Assembly: GCA_037013685.1 (NCBI GenBank)
Contig: CM072891.1
Coordinates: 20,808,501 to 20,872,500, forward strand
Direction of reading: 5' to 3'
DNA from: Acridotheres tristis
Taxonomy: Eukaryota > Chordata > Aves > Passeriformes > Sturnidae
Length of the DNA: 64,000 bases
A program made the position numbers and the translations under genes. Below are positions 32,901 to 46,286 of this stretch, in pieces. The first letter of the stretch is position 1, and every line of letters starts with the position of its first letter. The notes below the pieces were generated by a model. It worked only from the letters and a program-made list of their open reading frames with translations, did not search any database and was not told the DNA's origin.

Positions 32901-34849
32901 AGGTCCTTGCACTGTAAACTGAGCAAGGAGTAACCAAGGAGATTCGATAAGAAATTATGGAGGTAACAAAAGAGAGATTCTTGGTGCTGTCATTGTGATG
33001 GGGCTAGCTGTTGTGCAGCTCCAGTTAAGTTAAGAATAAGTTAACTTATTCAGAAGAGAGGGTTTAGTGAGATGCTTATGTATAGGGGCAAGCAGTCCCC
33101 ATGACAGGGTGCCATGGAGGAGCACTCCTCTGTCTTTTGGCAAGTCTTGGAGTGAACTTCTCCTGCAGGGATTGTCCTCAGCATGCTGCCAGATGAGCAG
33201 ACCTGTTGTTGGGCCCCTGAGGCTTCGAGGTTTGTGCTTTGCTCTCTTCTCATTTCCTTAAGTACACACCTATCATCTACAGTCAGCAATGTTTAACTCA
33301 GGATTCTTCAAACGTTGTGTGATCCACATATGATTGCTTCATTTGAGAATGTGTTGTATCCCATAATTGCTTTAGCAGAGGCACAGACCAATAGACATTG
33401 GTATTTTATCTCCTTTGCACTTCTCTTTTACTATGTATGTGATCATAAGCAATTTGCATTTATATCAGTGGCAATTTTGCTTGGTACTTTGGAATCCTGC
33501 TTAAATAAACTGATTACAATTAAGGTTCAAGTTAGGACAGACTGCTCAAACTCCTCATTGAGGCTTTTCTACCACCAAAGTGACAATTCAAATAATTCAA
33601 ACTGGTATGGACTCAGAATTTTCCATTTCTTGACAAGGTCATAAAATGTCAAATTATTAGATTTGATAGCTGGTCAAAACCACACTAGTTCAGGGGTTAA
33701 AATGGGAAAAGGAAATCTGAGCAGAACCCTGGAAAAATTCTGGCAGCTTTAATTCTGTTTGAATTGCTTTTTATTGTATTCTCAAAAAAAAAAAAAAAAA
33801 GCATAAGCTAATATCTCTGGGAAAAATTGCTTCATTTAATTTAATTTCCTTTAATTCTTTTTTTTATTATTCCTTCTGTTCTTAGTTGTTAAAAGAAGAG
33901 CCAGCCTTGCTGTCCAGCTGCTGTGCATCATTAGGGTAGCACAAAGGTAGCAGTGAATTTAGCCTAATCTATTGATGGACCTGCCAGTGCACCAGGGGAC
34001 ATTGCATTCTCTCTTCACACTCCTCTTTCGCTCTTGCCATCATGTCGTTTTACTAGATGAACTCCACTCACCATCTGGCCCTTCATCCTGACTGGGATCC
34101 TCGTTTGCAGGATGCTGTGCTGTTAATGGGGAAAGCAGGCTGCGAATGGCAGGTACCAAGCAGCATTTTGAGCTCGCAGTATGTACCTGTGGAGGGTGGC
34201 TCTTTTTTGCTTGCTGTCTGTGTAGCTGTATTTGAGCAGTAGTTAAATGCTCCAATTATTTATATTCCCTGCTTTTCTGTTGGTGTAATTGCTGTTAAAG
34301 TCATGCTCTATGCTCACAGGTCCTGTTCATTGCCACTCTTCGCATTAAATGAGAGGTTTGCATTTTGCTTGTTTTGACATTCCCCTCGCCTTTCATCTTG
34401 ATTCATGGTAATATTATTTTTGGAGTAGCTTTTCATAGGTTATTTCTACTTTATGTAGGGGGAGGTAGCGGTGAAGGGGCCATTACGCAGGTTTTATTTT
34501 TGGTTTCGTGTTTCTTAAATAAACAGGTTTTTTACTGCTGGTAGTCTAGCACGAGTCCTGAAGGAGATCGTTCATGGCCTGGGACTTTTCTGAGAGGAGG
34601 TGCCTGGTCCCAAATCAAGCCCCTAAGCAGCGGTAAGTGCATCGGAGGCATCTTCACACGGATCCCAGTGCGTGCCTAGAACGAACCAAACGTAAAGAAT
34701 ATGAAAAAACTCCCCAAAGCACGACAAAAGTCTTGAAATCTGACTACGAAAGCAACACATACTCGGGAAGTGGAGGATGTTTACAGAATCCTGACGATGA
34801 AGACCTTAAAAACAGAGTGAAGGGAGAGTAAACGAGCTCAGGTTTGAAC
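29931..34849. other. Intergenic sequence between CDKN1C and the 34.9-kb CpG island
   Basis: Frames of up to about 180 codons occur near 30744-31289 and 31666-32122 but show no domain, splice context or family resemblance. The AT-rich blocks 33300-33650 and 34240-34450 look repeat-free and possibly conserved. Confidence 0.5.
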
Positions 34850-35230
34850 GCCAAGTTCTACTCGCCCGGGCCGTGCGGCGCTGGCGGAAAACAGACCCGG
34901 GGCGAGCGGCGCTTGCGCTGGGGCCGTGCCCGCACCCCGTCCCACAGGTTCCCGCAGGTTCCCGAGGGTTCCCGCAGGTTTCCGCAGGTCCCAGCCCGTC
35001 GTCGCCATCCGCAGCCCCTGTCCGGCCGCGGCGCGGAGCTCTGAGGGTGCGGCGATGCGCGGGGCAATGGTGCCCTCTAATGTCGGCCGGCGCTCGCCCG
35101 CCCCGGCCCCCCGCTCGCCCCACCCTCCCCGCATTGCCAGCCCCCGTCTGCCCGCAGCAGCCCCTGAGCTGTTGGCACCTCCTCCTGCCATCCAGCCCTG
35201 GGGGTGACCCGCCGACTTGAGATGCTGTGC
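34850..35230. promoter_or_regulatory. CpG island between CDKN1C and SLC22A18
   Basis: About 380 bases of high GC and CpG contain five copies of a 10-base unit (GGTTCCCGCA-like, about 34944-34990). It is the only island between the two genes. Because the first coding exon of SLC22A18 has a splice acceptor just upstream of its ATG and no island of its own, this island, 11 kb upstream, is a candidate for its noncoding first exon. I cannot identify the exon borders. Confidence 0.45.
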
Positions 35231-35564
35231 GGCGCCTAAGGGAGCTCCGGGCTGGCTGTAGCCGTAACAGGCTCCCTGTTTCCCCACAGATCTCTCCGGG
35301 CATGGTTTGCTGGGGACACTGCTCTCCAGGCCACCAGCCTGCAGACAGCCTGGGTAGCTCAAGGGAGAGCAGATTATGGAAAAGTGCAGATTTTAGTTCC
35401 ATACGGTATGCACGGTGCTTCTTGAGTAAGGAAATGCAATGTAGCTGTAATAACCATCCTAGAGATTTCTCAAGTTTTTGTACAATTCTTTGGCAAGATT
35501 TATGAATAGAAGAATACACTCACTTAAGTTTGTGAAAACTTAGGGTTGAGGTGTAACTTGGCTA

Positions 35565-35832
35565 TCATAGAATGGCTTGCATTGCAAGGGACATTAATGG
35601 TTATCTTGTTCCAATCCTCCTGCCGTGAGCAGGGACACCTTCCACTAGAACAGGCTGCTCAGACCCCCATCCAGCCTGACCTTGAACATCTCTAGGGATG
35701 AGGCATCCCAGCTTCTCTGGGCAAGCTGTGCCAGTGTCTCACCACCCTTACTGCAAAGAATTTCTTCATAGTATCTTATTCTAGATCTTTTAGTTTAAAA
35801 CCATTAGGCCTCGTTCTGTCATTGCCACTTCT
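35565..35832 (-). mobile_element. CR1 LINE, 5'-truncated, antisense
   Basis: It begins TCATAGAATGG, the reversed CR1 3' end, and continues with AGCAGGGACACCTTCCACTA, CTTCTCTGGGCAAGCTGTGC and TTAAAACCATTA, which are all standard CR1 3' UTR text. About 270 bases survive, without coding sequence. Confidence 0.9.
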
Positions 35833-38800
35833 CAAATATGACAAATAGTGACTTCGCTCAATGGCAGCTCTAACCCTGGCACTCCAAGAGAAGCAGATAC
35901 AGCGGTAGAGGATGCAGACCTTGAGACACTTATCTGGCTTCGTGGAGGCCTGGCATGTCTCAAGGAGCCCCAGGAGTTTTGTTTCTTTTACGTTTTCCTG
36001 TGGCAGGTTCCCCCTCTATGAGCAGTTGGCAAAGTAATGCAGTGCTGTGGGATCTGGCTGTTCCTTCTCTTGCGCTCCAAGCTGGATTCTCTCTTCTTAT
36101 CTTCCTCTCCCTCAGGGCTTGCTCCCTCCATTCCCTGTGATGGGGTGTTGAGATACCCTGCAATGACGCAGCATGATGAGATAATCTTTACTCCCTCCTC
36201 AGCCCCTGGCTTCTTGTTTGTGTTCTTTGATTAATTTATCTTCTTGCCTACAGCTTTAAATTTGCTTTTAGGGTAGTAACTTTCTGAAGACACAGCACTA
36301 AAATTTTATTTTTTTCTTAATCTTGGAAAGCAATCACTTTATAATCTCTGCTAGAATCATAGCATTAATTTTGCTGCAAGCATTGAATGTGGACCAAACA
36401 TCACCCAGCCAGTGGTGAACCCGCAGAGGGAGTGGTTCAAAGAACTCCCTTGGGGGAGTCCATCACGTTCATTTTACAGCATTTTAACCGTATTAGGGCT
36501 GCCATGCCCACAGTCAGGTATGTATTCCTACAGAGTGAGGAGTTAATTGTACCTGGATCCAGCAGCGCGCCAGAGCACATTTATACAATGGAGAACAATT
36601 AGTGCTGTGACTCATTGCTGGGAGCTCAGCCTGCGTTATATATGGGGCAGCATTAAGGGATTTGTATGTGCCATCCAGAACAGCCCTCAGCACACATCCC
36701 ACTAGCCTCCAGCATTCTGCAGATCCGAAGAGAAAACAATTGCCACGTCCCCAAACAGAGCAGAAGAGGTGGAAGACCACAGGTAGCATGGCCTAAAGGC
36801 TTTCTAATGGTTTGCATTACACCCACTGACACAACTATTTCCTAATGAGCCAGTTCTTGAGTTTTGGACAGAGGCTGGAAGGACTGTTTCCTGAGGTCAT
36901 GGTTGGAAATGTTGCTGATTACATGTGATTGTAATGTCCCCTGGTAGATGGTGGAGACCAGGAGAAAGGTTTTATCCTGTGCTGTGACCAGGTTGAAAAA
37001 TCATCAGGTTATGCAGTAGCCTTTTAATTTCCCCTTAGCAGCTGCTCTGAAACTTCTTTCAGGAGCTGTTGCTAAAACAAGTGTGTAGGGCAACAAGCTC
37101 CAGGTACCCAGCTTTCGGTTTCTAGTAGGATTACTTTTGGACTTAGGACAGGAGAATCAGACACAAAGAGATGAATTTGTACCTGATTCTCAATTAAACT
37201 TTAATTCCATTAAGGTGCAGTTAAAGATACACCCTGATGCTGTGCAAGATAGCAGATTCAGTGGGCATGCACATGAAGGCATTTCAAAATGACATGGTAC
37301 AAATTCTTCTAGTGTGAGCCATGAAACACATTCTCAAACATAGTCATGACCAAATGGGTCTGAAACAAATGTTTTCCTAACAGTAAAAGCAGAAGAGGAG
37401 CTGGATGAAAGACTTAAAAGTTAAATAGTGGGAGCATGGAAATCAGAGGCAAAATTCCCAGTGAATTGGGGTCATGGTTTCAGTCTAAAGCCAAGTAATC
37501 TAGATCCTGTACTTCTCAAAGTAAAAATGAGTCAGCTGGTCATCGTTGGTATTCAAAGAGAAAATAGAAACCAGGTGAAATCATTTAAGCTGACAATGGA
37601 CAAATGGTTGTGAGTTTGCTCTGGAAGGAAAGAAATACATTTGGAGGTGTGATGTTTACAGAACCTCATAGCTTTCTAGATCAAATGCACTTGCTTTGCA
37701 GATGGAAGGTTGGCTTTTATTGTTTTGGTTTGGTTTGGTTTGGTTTTTTTTGTTTTTTTCTCTTTTAATAAGCAGGCTGCAAATTTAATATAGAGTCTGT
37801 TCTTTTCATGCACCACAGCCATTAAGCAAGATTTGTCTCTGTTCTGCCCTGGCAGTCCTGAAGCTTCTGAGGGCACCTCCAATGGGATTTGTGGTGGCTG
37901 TTGCTTCACCTGCACAGAGATGGCTGAATTTAGCAATTTGATTGATGAGGCTTAGAAGGAATATAACCCACTACTCCCCTGGCACTAGTGGGCAATAAAT
38001 AAAAAGAATAAATCCTTATTGGTTTGTTTTGAAGGTAGTGAGGAGAGAGGCTGGGCAGACCTGCTGAGTAGATTTGTGTTGGTTTTAACAGGAGCTTTCA
38101 GGACCCAGTGAAGTTTGGAAGTTGGGGAATTACTTCCCAGCACCCTCCCTGGGGCAGTTTTGCAGAGCTGGTCTAAAAATTCGTGGAACTTGCTTGATTT
38201 CTGCATTGTGAGCCTGTAATCATCTCGGGGACAAGCTTTAAAAAGTATTTTGAAATGCTTTTTAAAAATAAATAGGTCTTAGGGATTTTATCTTGGGAAA
38301 GTTTGTGTGTGCCCTCATATCCTGCTGCCAGGGTTGGATCCTAACAGTGTGCAAGGTTTACTCTGATTCTTTGCAAAGAGAGACAAATTTAATTCACAGG
38401 TCCTGGTGTTGTTCCAAAATAATTCTGAAGAATTTTTATAAGAAATGAGCTTTCAAGTGAGAACAATTGAGCAGGTTTGATGTTTTCTTGTGTCAGACAT
38501 ACCTGCAACATCTTAGAAATGCATCCTCATTGTTTGCCCTGAGGGAAGGCTGTGCCTATAGAGGTTGAAACTGGAAAGAAGAGAATCGAACGGTATCATG
38601 CAGGTTGTGTCTTCTTACAGCAAAATTTCAGATATGTTTGAAGTGGGACTTTAATTATATGATAGAGTAGGTTGAGCGGAGGGATGTGTCTTCTAAACTT
38701 TTCCACTCTCATCTATCTGTCCATGCTAGAGCTGTATTCAGTTCAACAATGGTTTCAACATTGTTCAACATTGGTTTTGCTTGAAAATTTTGCCCAAACC

Positions 38801-41380
38801 ACCATGAGGATTCCTCATATCCCACTCAAGAGCCTTAGTGGGTCCCCCCTACCATCTCAGTGCTAAGGAGTCTGTGAGGAATTCCCACTTCCAGCAAAGG
38901 TGGTTTGATTTCGTTTTGTCTCAGGTAAATTCAAGCAGAGATTGTATGGGCAGGCCAGGAGGAAACAATGAAGCATCTCCAAAGCTTTCTAGTAGTTTGA
39001 ACAAAACAACCAGCATTTGTAGGACTGTCATTGTTCTTGTATTTCTAATTAAAATCAAGATTGCAATCATTCTCCCCGAGTAGCCATGGCTACAGCCTTT
39101 ATTGCTGGTGCAGGGGGTGCAGACCCAGCTGGCAGAGAAGATACCTCCAAGGGTTTGTGTCTTCCAGATCTTTAAAAACTTTGGTTTTCCTGGGTGAGTT
39201 GACTGATACACAGTGGCACATGTTCTGCTCCAGCTTACAAGTGTGAACTCCAGAATTTTCTCTGACTTTACGAGACCATTCAAGTCTTCATCTGAAGTGA
39301 GGTGTTTTACTTAGAGGGAGAAGAATAAGAACCTTGGATGAGGCTTTGTAAGTCATTTAGAGCCCAGATAGATCAGGAGCTGTGAAGCCATGTTTACAGA
39401 TTTCAACATTTTTGAGCTGCTGATAAATCCAGCCTGTGTGACTCTGGATATCTTTGTCTCTTCCAGCCATAGGCAACAAATATCAACAACATAGTTTATT
39501 CCCCACTCGTGTAGGGGATGAAGTCATGGGGTCAGCTGTCTTTCCACTCATGGCATGTTGGTTCTGTGCAAGACTGGGAGAGGAAATGTCTCCCGTGGCC
39601 CTGAACAAGCAAGGATTTGTCTCAGCATGTAGCACAGACCCCCTTCTGTGCAGGAAAGCCGTCTCTGGGATGTGCAAGGTTTTATAGACACGTGCTTTGT
39701 CCTTTTCTGCTTGCTCTATACAGAAACGTGTGCTAGCAGGAGCACTGGATACACACCTGTGTTTTGTTTGTGCTGTGTACAGCTTTGTTGGAAGGCTGAA
39801 TGACAGAGAGATTCTTGTTACATTGTGCTGCTGGTGGTCTCCTGAATGCTTGAGATTTATAAATCAGGCAATTGTTTGATTCTGACACAGGAAAATGTTT
39901 TGGTAAAGGCAGAAGGCTCAAGACTAGTTGAAAATGTCTGGGACTCTCATTGTGTGCAGAATGTTATGTGTGCAGAGGAAATCTGCAGCATTCCTCCAGC
40001 AAACCACAACAAGAAGCTCCATACAGCCCCAATCAGTCACAATTCTCATATAAATTATAGTGGCCTAAATGTTATTTAAATGATAAACAGCTTTTGCATT
40101 CCAGACATTCCTGCAATTCCAGAAGGTGGCTGTGTAATACCAGCTGAATGAAATATTGCACATTGCAGGCGAAGTATGAGGCTCCATTTGTGTGTGTATC
40201 CGGATTTGTCACTTCTAGAATATTCTTTGGCTATGAACCTCAGACTCCTAATGCACTGCATGTATCTTGGAGCCCAGGGCTTCATCCATTATCCAGCAGC
40301 GAGTTGTCTGAAGACTGGGCATGCCAACATGCCAAGAAGCTGAAGACACAACCACAGAGGCAGCAGAAGCATCCATTGATTCTGGGCTGTCACACCACAG
40401 CTTATTAGTGCGTGGAGTTTTGCCTGGACCCTGCTCAGCAGTCCTTCAATCACATTTTTCTACAGAGATGGACAGGTCAGTCTTGCTGAAAACAAGTGTG
40501 GCTTGTGGAAGAAGAATGTCAAGTCTAGGGGAGACCATTTGCCCAGCAGAGAGGTCATACAGCAGACCTGGGCTTTCACTAAGGGTCATCTTTTGCTTGA
40601 TTCTTCAGTGTTCTGGAAGAACAGACTGGAGGCATTTGCTGGCTTTTGATGTCCCTGCTTGAAGAAGCAGCAGCCCAGCAGCCCTTCTGCACTGCGTGGC
40701 AGCAGCTCATTGAAACTCGAGAGGTTTCTCTTTTCTGTTTGCTCAGGAGAGATTCTGGGTAGGGAGAGCCACAGCCATGGCTATACCTGGGAGGTGATCC
40801 AGAGGTGAGTCCCCAGACTGAGCTGAAATCATCCTACACAAGGTGCCACTCAGTGTGAGCAGGCACAGGAGGTTCCTGTCCTGGTGAGGTCCTGCTGGAG
40901 CCCGGGAGACTGGGTGGGTACAAAGAACTGAGTTTTTCTTCCTATTTGGTCATGTTATTTTTGTTGTAACTCTCCTGAATTCAGGCCACGGGATTTTTCC
41001 AGAACTCTTTTACAATTGACAGTTTCAGTCTCATCTGCATGTTTTGTTGTCAAATTCCAGTATTCAGTATTCTCTTTTATTTTAATTTTTCCAGAATATT
41101 AGAGAGAAGAAACTGCCCTGTGGTTAAACAAGGGAACTGGTATCCAAAGGATGATTGAATGTGACTCCAGCCTCTTCCACAGACTTCCTCTGTTTCCAGG
41201 GAAATCCTTTATCCCCTCTGTTTGTTAGAGTCCCATCTGTAAGACAAGGAGGATTTAATGCTTTTCCCTCATCTGAGTCTCAACTTCTTTTTGTGTTTAC
41301 AGGGCACCAAATGAGGCTTCAGTATTAGCTGGAGCTTTGGGGGTTTACCATTAAAAAAGTTAATAATAACCAGCCATATT

Positions 41381-41415
41381 TCATAGAATGCTTTGGGTTG
41401 GAAGGGACCTTTCAG
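41381..41415 (-). mobile_element. Very short CR1 3' terminal fragment
   Basis: TCATAGAATGCTTTGGGTTG followed by GAAGGGACCT is the reversed CR1 3' terminus. Only about 35 bases are recognisable. Confidence 0.7.
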
Positions 41416-41880
41416 ATAAAATGTGATTTGCAGTTTAATATGCTAAGTAACAAAGACTTTACCAAGAGAATGAACAATAGACTTTTCCATTTCACAAAAT
41501 AATTTGCCAGGCATAATAAGTGAACCAGCGTTTTTATAAAAACAAATTATAAATAATTGCTTTTTGCAATTTAATACACACATAGAAAAAGCCAAAAGAG
41601 TTCAGCAGCTACGAGGAATCTGATTTCATTGTCGATTTGGACTGTCTCTGCAGTTTTTTATGAAAATCCCTGAAGACTGTGCTATTTTGTAAACTAAACA
41701 TGGCTGCTTTTTTTTCTTTTTTTGCTGGCCATGTGGAGTCTTTTTCCATTCATTAGTGAGCTGCTTTTTTCATGGACACAATTAGACAAAGGAATAAATC
41801 AGTCATCAAACTTGGGATATAATTTTGGCAATACCAGGCCATCTATGCTTTTATTTGCTTAACAGTATAAATCTTTCACC
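41415..41880. promoter_or_regulatory. Candidate conserved noncoding element upstream of SLC22A18
   Basis: An AT-rich block with many TAAT, AATTA, CAATTTAAT and ATAAATAATTG words and no repeats apart from a CR1 stub at its left edge. It lies 4-5 kb upstream of the first coding exon. This is inference only. Confidence 0.3.
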
Positions 41881-44800
41881 AGAATACAAATGAGGCCTGT
41901 TCCCTCAGTCTTGGGGTTGGGGAAAGAGAGAGATCAGGCCAGATCCTGCAAATTTGATGGCTCCCACCGACCATGGCTGGTGTTGAGCAGTTTCCCTCAT
42001 TACAGCCGGTCAGCATTCCCGCTATTGAGGAATCACTTGGAGGTAATTCTTCCATTTCCTTTCTCGTATTACAGAGTTCAAGGAACGTGCCCAGGACAAT
42101 GGCTCGCTGAGGACTGTGTCTCTGTGAAGGGTTGTGATGCCCCTCCATGTCTGAATGCCTGCCTGCCCCACTGGTGTTGGTTGGTGGCTTCTCAATTCTC
42201 TCCTAAAGAAAGGAAAGGTTATCTCTGCTGCTCCTTGGGCAGGGGAATGAGGTATGTTCATAATGATTCATCTCACACCTCGTGTTCCTCCTAGCACCCC
42301 CAGTACACAGCACACTGAGATCTTGTTTCTCTTTGCAAGGAGAAATGAAAGTTTTGCTGACAGCAAGAGGCAGTGATTCCCTCCTTGGCATTCCCAGCCA
42401 GCTGTCATGCTTGCCATGGGCATGGATGCACACCCACAAGGGCAAAGATTTCTGACTGATCTATGTTGGAGTAGGATTTGCTTCATCCCATCTCTGATTT
42501 TTTTGTGTAGCTGAAGACACTGCAGTTCAAATTCATAGAGGATTGAGACCTGAGAGATACCCTTCATTGCTGGGCAATACATCTGCATTTTCATCCCTCT
42601 TCAAGGCTCCTTTGGGGCAGAAAATGTCTTCTGACCTCCCACTAAGGGTACTTCATGTTCCTCCAGATCATATTAAGCTTCCTTTGTGAAAAAATACAAG
42701 TTCAGAGAAGGATTTGAGATTTATTTCCCCCAGTTTATTGTTTTCCAACCAACATTTTCAATTTCTGGTTGTGGGTGGATTTCCCTTCCCTATCCATATG
42801 CTAGCCTTGCTTCCCATTCTAGCAATTTAAGAAAAGATTTCTGCCCAAATAACGTAAACAGTGAGCCTTTATGATTTTTTAACGATGTTCTCAGGTTTCC
42901 TGCTCTATTTTTTTCAGAGATCTCTAGATAAATAGGCCTCAGGAAAGATACACCAGGAAGGCAACTATAAATACTCCAAAACTGCTGAGAATAAGTGTCA
43001 AGGCTTAATGCACAGCTAATGGACTAATCTGCAGTTTTACCACAAGATATTTATCTCCTGGCTCATTTTCATGGTAGTCTCCCTGAAATATATGTCTATT
43101 CAAAGTTTATTTATCCTACCCAAGAAAACTGATTTCCTCTTCATAACCTGTTCCTCCCCTGTTTTAAAATTAATTTTTGTTTTTCAAAGATGGCTTGTCA
43201 GTGGCCGAATGCTACCCATGGTGTAGTCTACAATTGATGCAGAAGGAGCCTTTAGATAAAAGTGTAGTGCCAGCTCATGCCATCTGTCATTAGTGGTGCA
43301 TTATCACTACAGGTACAAAGGAGCTGGCCCCGAGCTGCAAACGTGGTGCTCAGTGGAGCATAGCTGGGAATGGGGTTAATTTCTACCACACTTAGGCTCC
43401 TGCAGACATTTTCAGCCAGACTTCTCACTCAGGGGAGGAGAAGGAGAATTTGTCTTGTGTTGATCACACTGGCTGTATTTCCATCAGGGCTGCTGCTGTC
43501 ACATTTGGCCCTTAGGCCAATTGATTCATGGGGCAAGATGCTAAAAATCAGGCGCTGAAAGTCAGGAAAGTTCAAGTTCCTGTGCAGAAGACCTTCAAGA
43601 GGATATTGAGATGGTTTGGGGCTGCCAACATCTTGGCCAGGTTTGGAGAATACAGCTCATCCCTGCATCCCTGGGGCCAGGGCAGCAAGGACATGACCTG
43701 GCCATTGGCTGTAAAGGTGGCTTAAAACTGCCACCTTCTTGCCTTTGTCCTGTGTGGGTTAAAATGCTGGGATGGAGAGAGAAATGATCCTGCTCAGGAA
43801 CACTACTGCTAGAAGAGGATCACTAAGTTGGGCCCAGGGCATTTTCTTGCTTGTAGCCTGATCTGGGATGCTAAGGAGCACTCTTGGGTGCTAAACCATC
43901 CAGGAGTGTACAGGAACTGATGATCACAGCTTATACTCCATGGATACCTCCACACCAGGCACCAAGTTTAGCTTCCTGCTATTTAGAACTGTGCCTTTAG
44001 CCCCAGAGGCTGGAAATTAAACTCTGTGGTTTTTTACTCCACTTCCCTTGTCAATGCCAGTAAAAAGAAGCCAAATCCAAGGGAGAGCATGTGTCTGGCT
44101 AGCTGTCTGCACTGCAGGCCCTGGCAGGACAAGGCTCCTGTCTGGTGGAGAGTGGCTGCATCTGCAAGTCTTTGCTGCCCTGGTCGCCTTGCTGGGATCT
44201 GTTTTCAGTTGCTGCTGAGACAAAATCACCAAGTCCAAGGCAGCAAGGTTTCCTGTAAACCCTGTTGTACATTGCATTTGCATGAGTCGCTTTTTTGGTT
44301 GTCTTGAAACCTCCATAAACAGAATTCTGTCATTAATTTTACTCTTCTATTCAATGGTAATTTGTACATTGTCCCTATCCAGCACAAGCCAGGGAATGAT
44401 GATGTCGGCAGTGGGCTGAAGGACATTCAAAGTTCAGGCAAATCCATTGTTTTGCTCTGAGATGAACCAAATGTCGAGCACTGATCTTTGCTAAGTTGGG
44501 ATATGTGCTGGGTAATCATCCTTTCTCAGTAACAAATGCAAATTCTGGGGTCTTGTGAGTTGGATCTGCTTGAGTGCTGGTATTGCTGTAGGAAAGTAAT
44601 TTTTTAAAGTGCTGTTTTCACTCATGCTCTGAGTTTGTGAAGGGTTGTTTCTGTGCAATCTCCAGTGATATGGTACCCAACCCCTGTGAAAGATTTAACC
44701 TTTGGACTTCCCCCTCCTTTGCCAGGAGGTAGAGCCTGGCAGCCTTCAGCAAATCCCAGGGCTTGGTGGTGACATGTTGAACAAAAAGGTGTGCCCGAGA

Positions 44801-44984
44801 TCTTACAGGTCACTCTCCCTAGGCTTGGTTGGAATCCTGGAGCTCTGACAACCGCTCCAGATCCAAGCCAGCAGACATCTGTGTGTGTTTCTGTGTTGAT
44901 GTGTCTGTGTCAGCCTTCGTGGTGAGTCAAGACTCTGTTTCTAAGCTGAGGTGTTACTAAATTAGAGGGGCTGGGTGACATGAT

Positions 44985-45175
44985 CAAGCTGCAGCACAAG
45001 AAATTCAGATTATACAGTAGGAAAAACTTCTTTCCCAGATACTTAGAGAAGGGGCAAACCTCTTTTCTTTGAGATTTTCAAAGCTTGCCTAGAAAAGCTG
45101 AAGTGTTCAAGGAGCAGGGTGGATGAGATCTCCCAGATCCCTCCATTACAAAGGTCCTATAATTCTACAAAGTCA
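44985..45175 (+). mobile_element. Diverged CR1 3' fragment, sense
   Basis: It contains GCAGCACAAGAAATTCAGAT, an AAAACTTCTTTCCCAG motif and a GGTCCTATAATTCTACAAA end. These fit a mutated CR1 3' UTR in plus orientation. Confidence 0.6.
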
Positions 45176-45249
45176 GAGCATTGGAATTCCTGCCTTCTTT
45201 TGCTCTTCAAAATAAAGATAATCCTCAACCAGACTTCCAGGCTTCAACA

Positions 45250-45335
45250 AGTTAAAAAGACAAACCAACCCCCAAGCAAATAAGCAAGCAGACAAACAAA
45301 TAAAGCCCTAAGTAAACAAGCAAGCAAACAACAGA
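45250..45335 (+). repeat. (CAAG/CAAA)n simple repeat
   Basis: Degenerate CAAA, CAAG and CAGA tetranucleotide runs just after the diverged CR1 fragment. Confidence 0.7.
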
Positions 45336-46069
45336 ACCCCCCAAAGCCAAAATGACTCTTATTTATTTCATTCCTCAGTTGACAGTCAGCCTCATGATTT
45401 GTGTGAATTTAGTGCTTTTTTTAAAAAATGTTTCTGACCTTGGCTGGTAATATGTAGTCTGAGTGGAGTCACATGTGAACATTTGCTAGCTCAGAATTAC
45501 TATAAATTTGCAGCACCTGGAAAGGAGGGAAAATGGCTCAGGTAAAGGTGATGAGAAGGCTTCTAACTACATGCAAGATCTGTGTTTGTTCCAGGATCTG
45601 TATAAACCTACTGGAATTGGAAATAGCTGCTCTCCTGCAAGCTTCACTTGCAACCTCCAAAAATAAAAGCCAAGTGCCTTTTGTGAAGAATTAAAACAGT
45701 CATCTCTCCTGAGCCACTAGGGACAATGAAAGTGGAGGAGGTGAAACAGTTAAGAGAGTTGAAGAGCTTCTCACGTGGTCTTGTTTGGGGCAATGTTCAC
45801 TTTCACTTCGCTGGGACACTCCAGCTGATCTTTGTTGTGATGGCACTTGGGGCACTGAGCCCACCTGGGATGAGGCTGGAGAACCAGATCCCTGGTTTGA
45901 TGTGTGGTTACCTTTGATCCTGCTTAGCAAGTAAGCAAAGGGAAGAGGGAAAAAAAGAAAGACAGAAAGAAAGAATAAATCTGTGGCATGCTGACTTAGC
46001 ACCTTTCACACCGTAAGCTTTGAACTGTGCACACAGCTCGTGTGCCTTATCTACGCTTCACGTCCACAG

Positions 46070-46130
46070 CCAGCAAGTGCCTTCGTGCCATTTGCCAGCC
46101 TCTCCTGCAACAAGGCATTCTGTGAGCACC
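46070..46130 (+). other. SLC22A18: SLC22A18 5' UTR portion of first coding exon
   Basis: A pyrimidine-rich stretch ending ACGTCCACAG puts a likely acceptor at 46068-46069. The 61 bases to the start codon would then be untranslated, and at least one noncoding 5' exon lies upstream. An in-frame ATG at 46020 would add 37 residues without family resemblance, but it falls before this acceptor. It is treated as non-initiating. Confidence 0.55.
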
Positions 46131-46286
46131 ATGAATGCAAAAACCAGCTCTGGAGGTGAGGAAGAAGCCTCAGGAATGAGGAATGAGACCTTGGGGGAAG
46201 CCAAAAGGCGACAAGTGATCTATGTTGCCTACGTGATTGCAGCCCTAGACCTCACCTTCCTCTTCATGCAGATGGGAATCATGCCT
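46131..46286 (+). CDS. SLC22A18: SLC22A18 coding exon 1 (N terminus and first membrane helix)
   Basis: SLC22A18 is a multispanning major facilitator superfamily transporter (human 424 residues), also called TSSC5/ORCTL2/IMPT1, from the CDKN1C-PHLDA2 block. This exon encodes residues 1-52: a hydrophilic acidic start (MNAKTSSGGEEE), basic AKRRQ, then helix 1, VIYVAYVIAALDLTFLFMQ, which aligns with the corresponding helix of the human protein. The ATG has a good context (CACC before it). The exon ends at a GTGAGT donor (46287) in phase 0. The next segment joins as MGIMP then YLAKSLGLDS, as in the family. Together the four exons found give 177 complete codons, about 40 percent of the expected protein. 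The gene diverges from CDKN1C, as in mammals. Confidence 0.92.

Larger units (their letters stand above)
35833..46069. other. Intergenic or 5' region upstream of the SLC22A18 coding exons
   Basis: There is no recognised coding sequence. It holds the CR1 stub at 41381, the diverged CR1 at 44985 and the simple repeat at 45250. If SLC22A18 begins at the 34.9-kb CpG island, this is its first intron. Confidence 0.5.

Noticed and set aside
46020..46130. Upstream in-frame ATG that would lengthen SLC22A18 by 37 residues
   Set aside because: A good splice acceptor at 46068-46069 lies between it and the preferred ATG, and the extra residues do not resemble the family.
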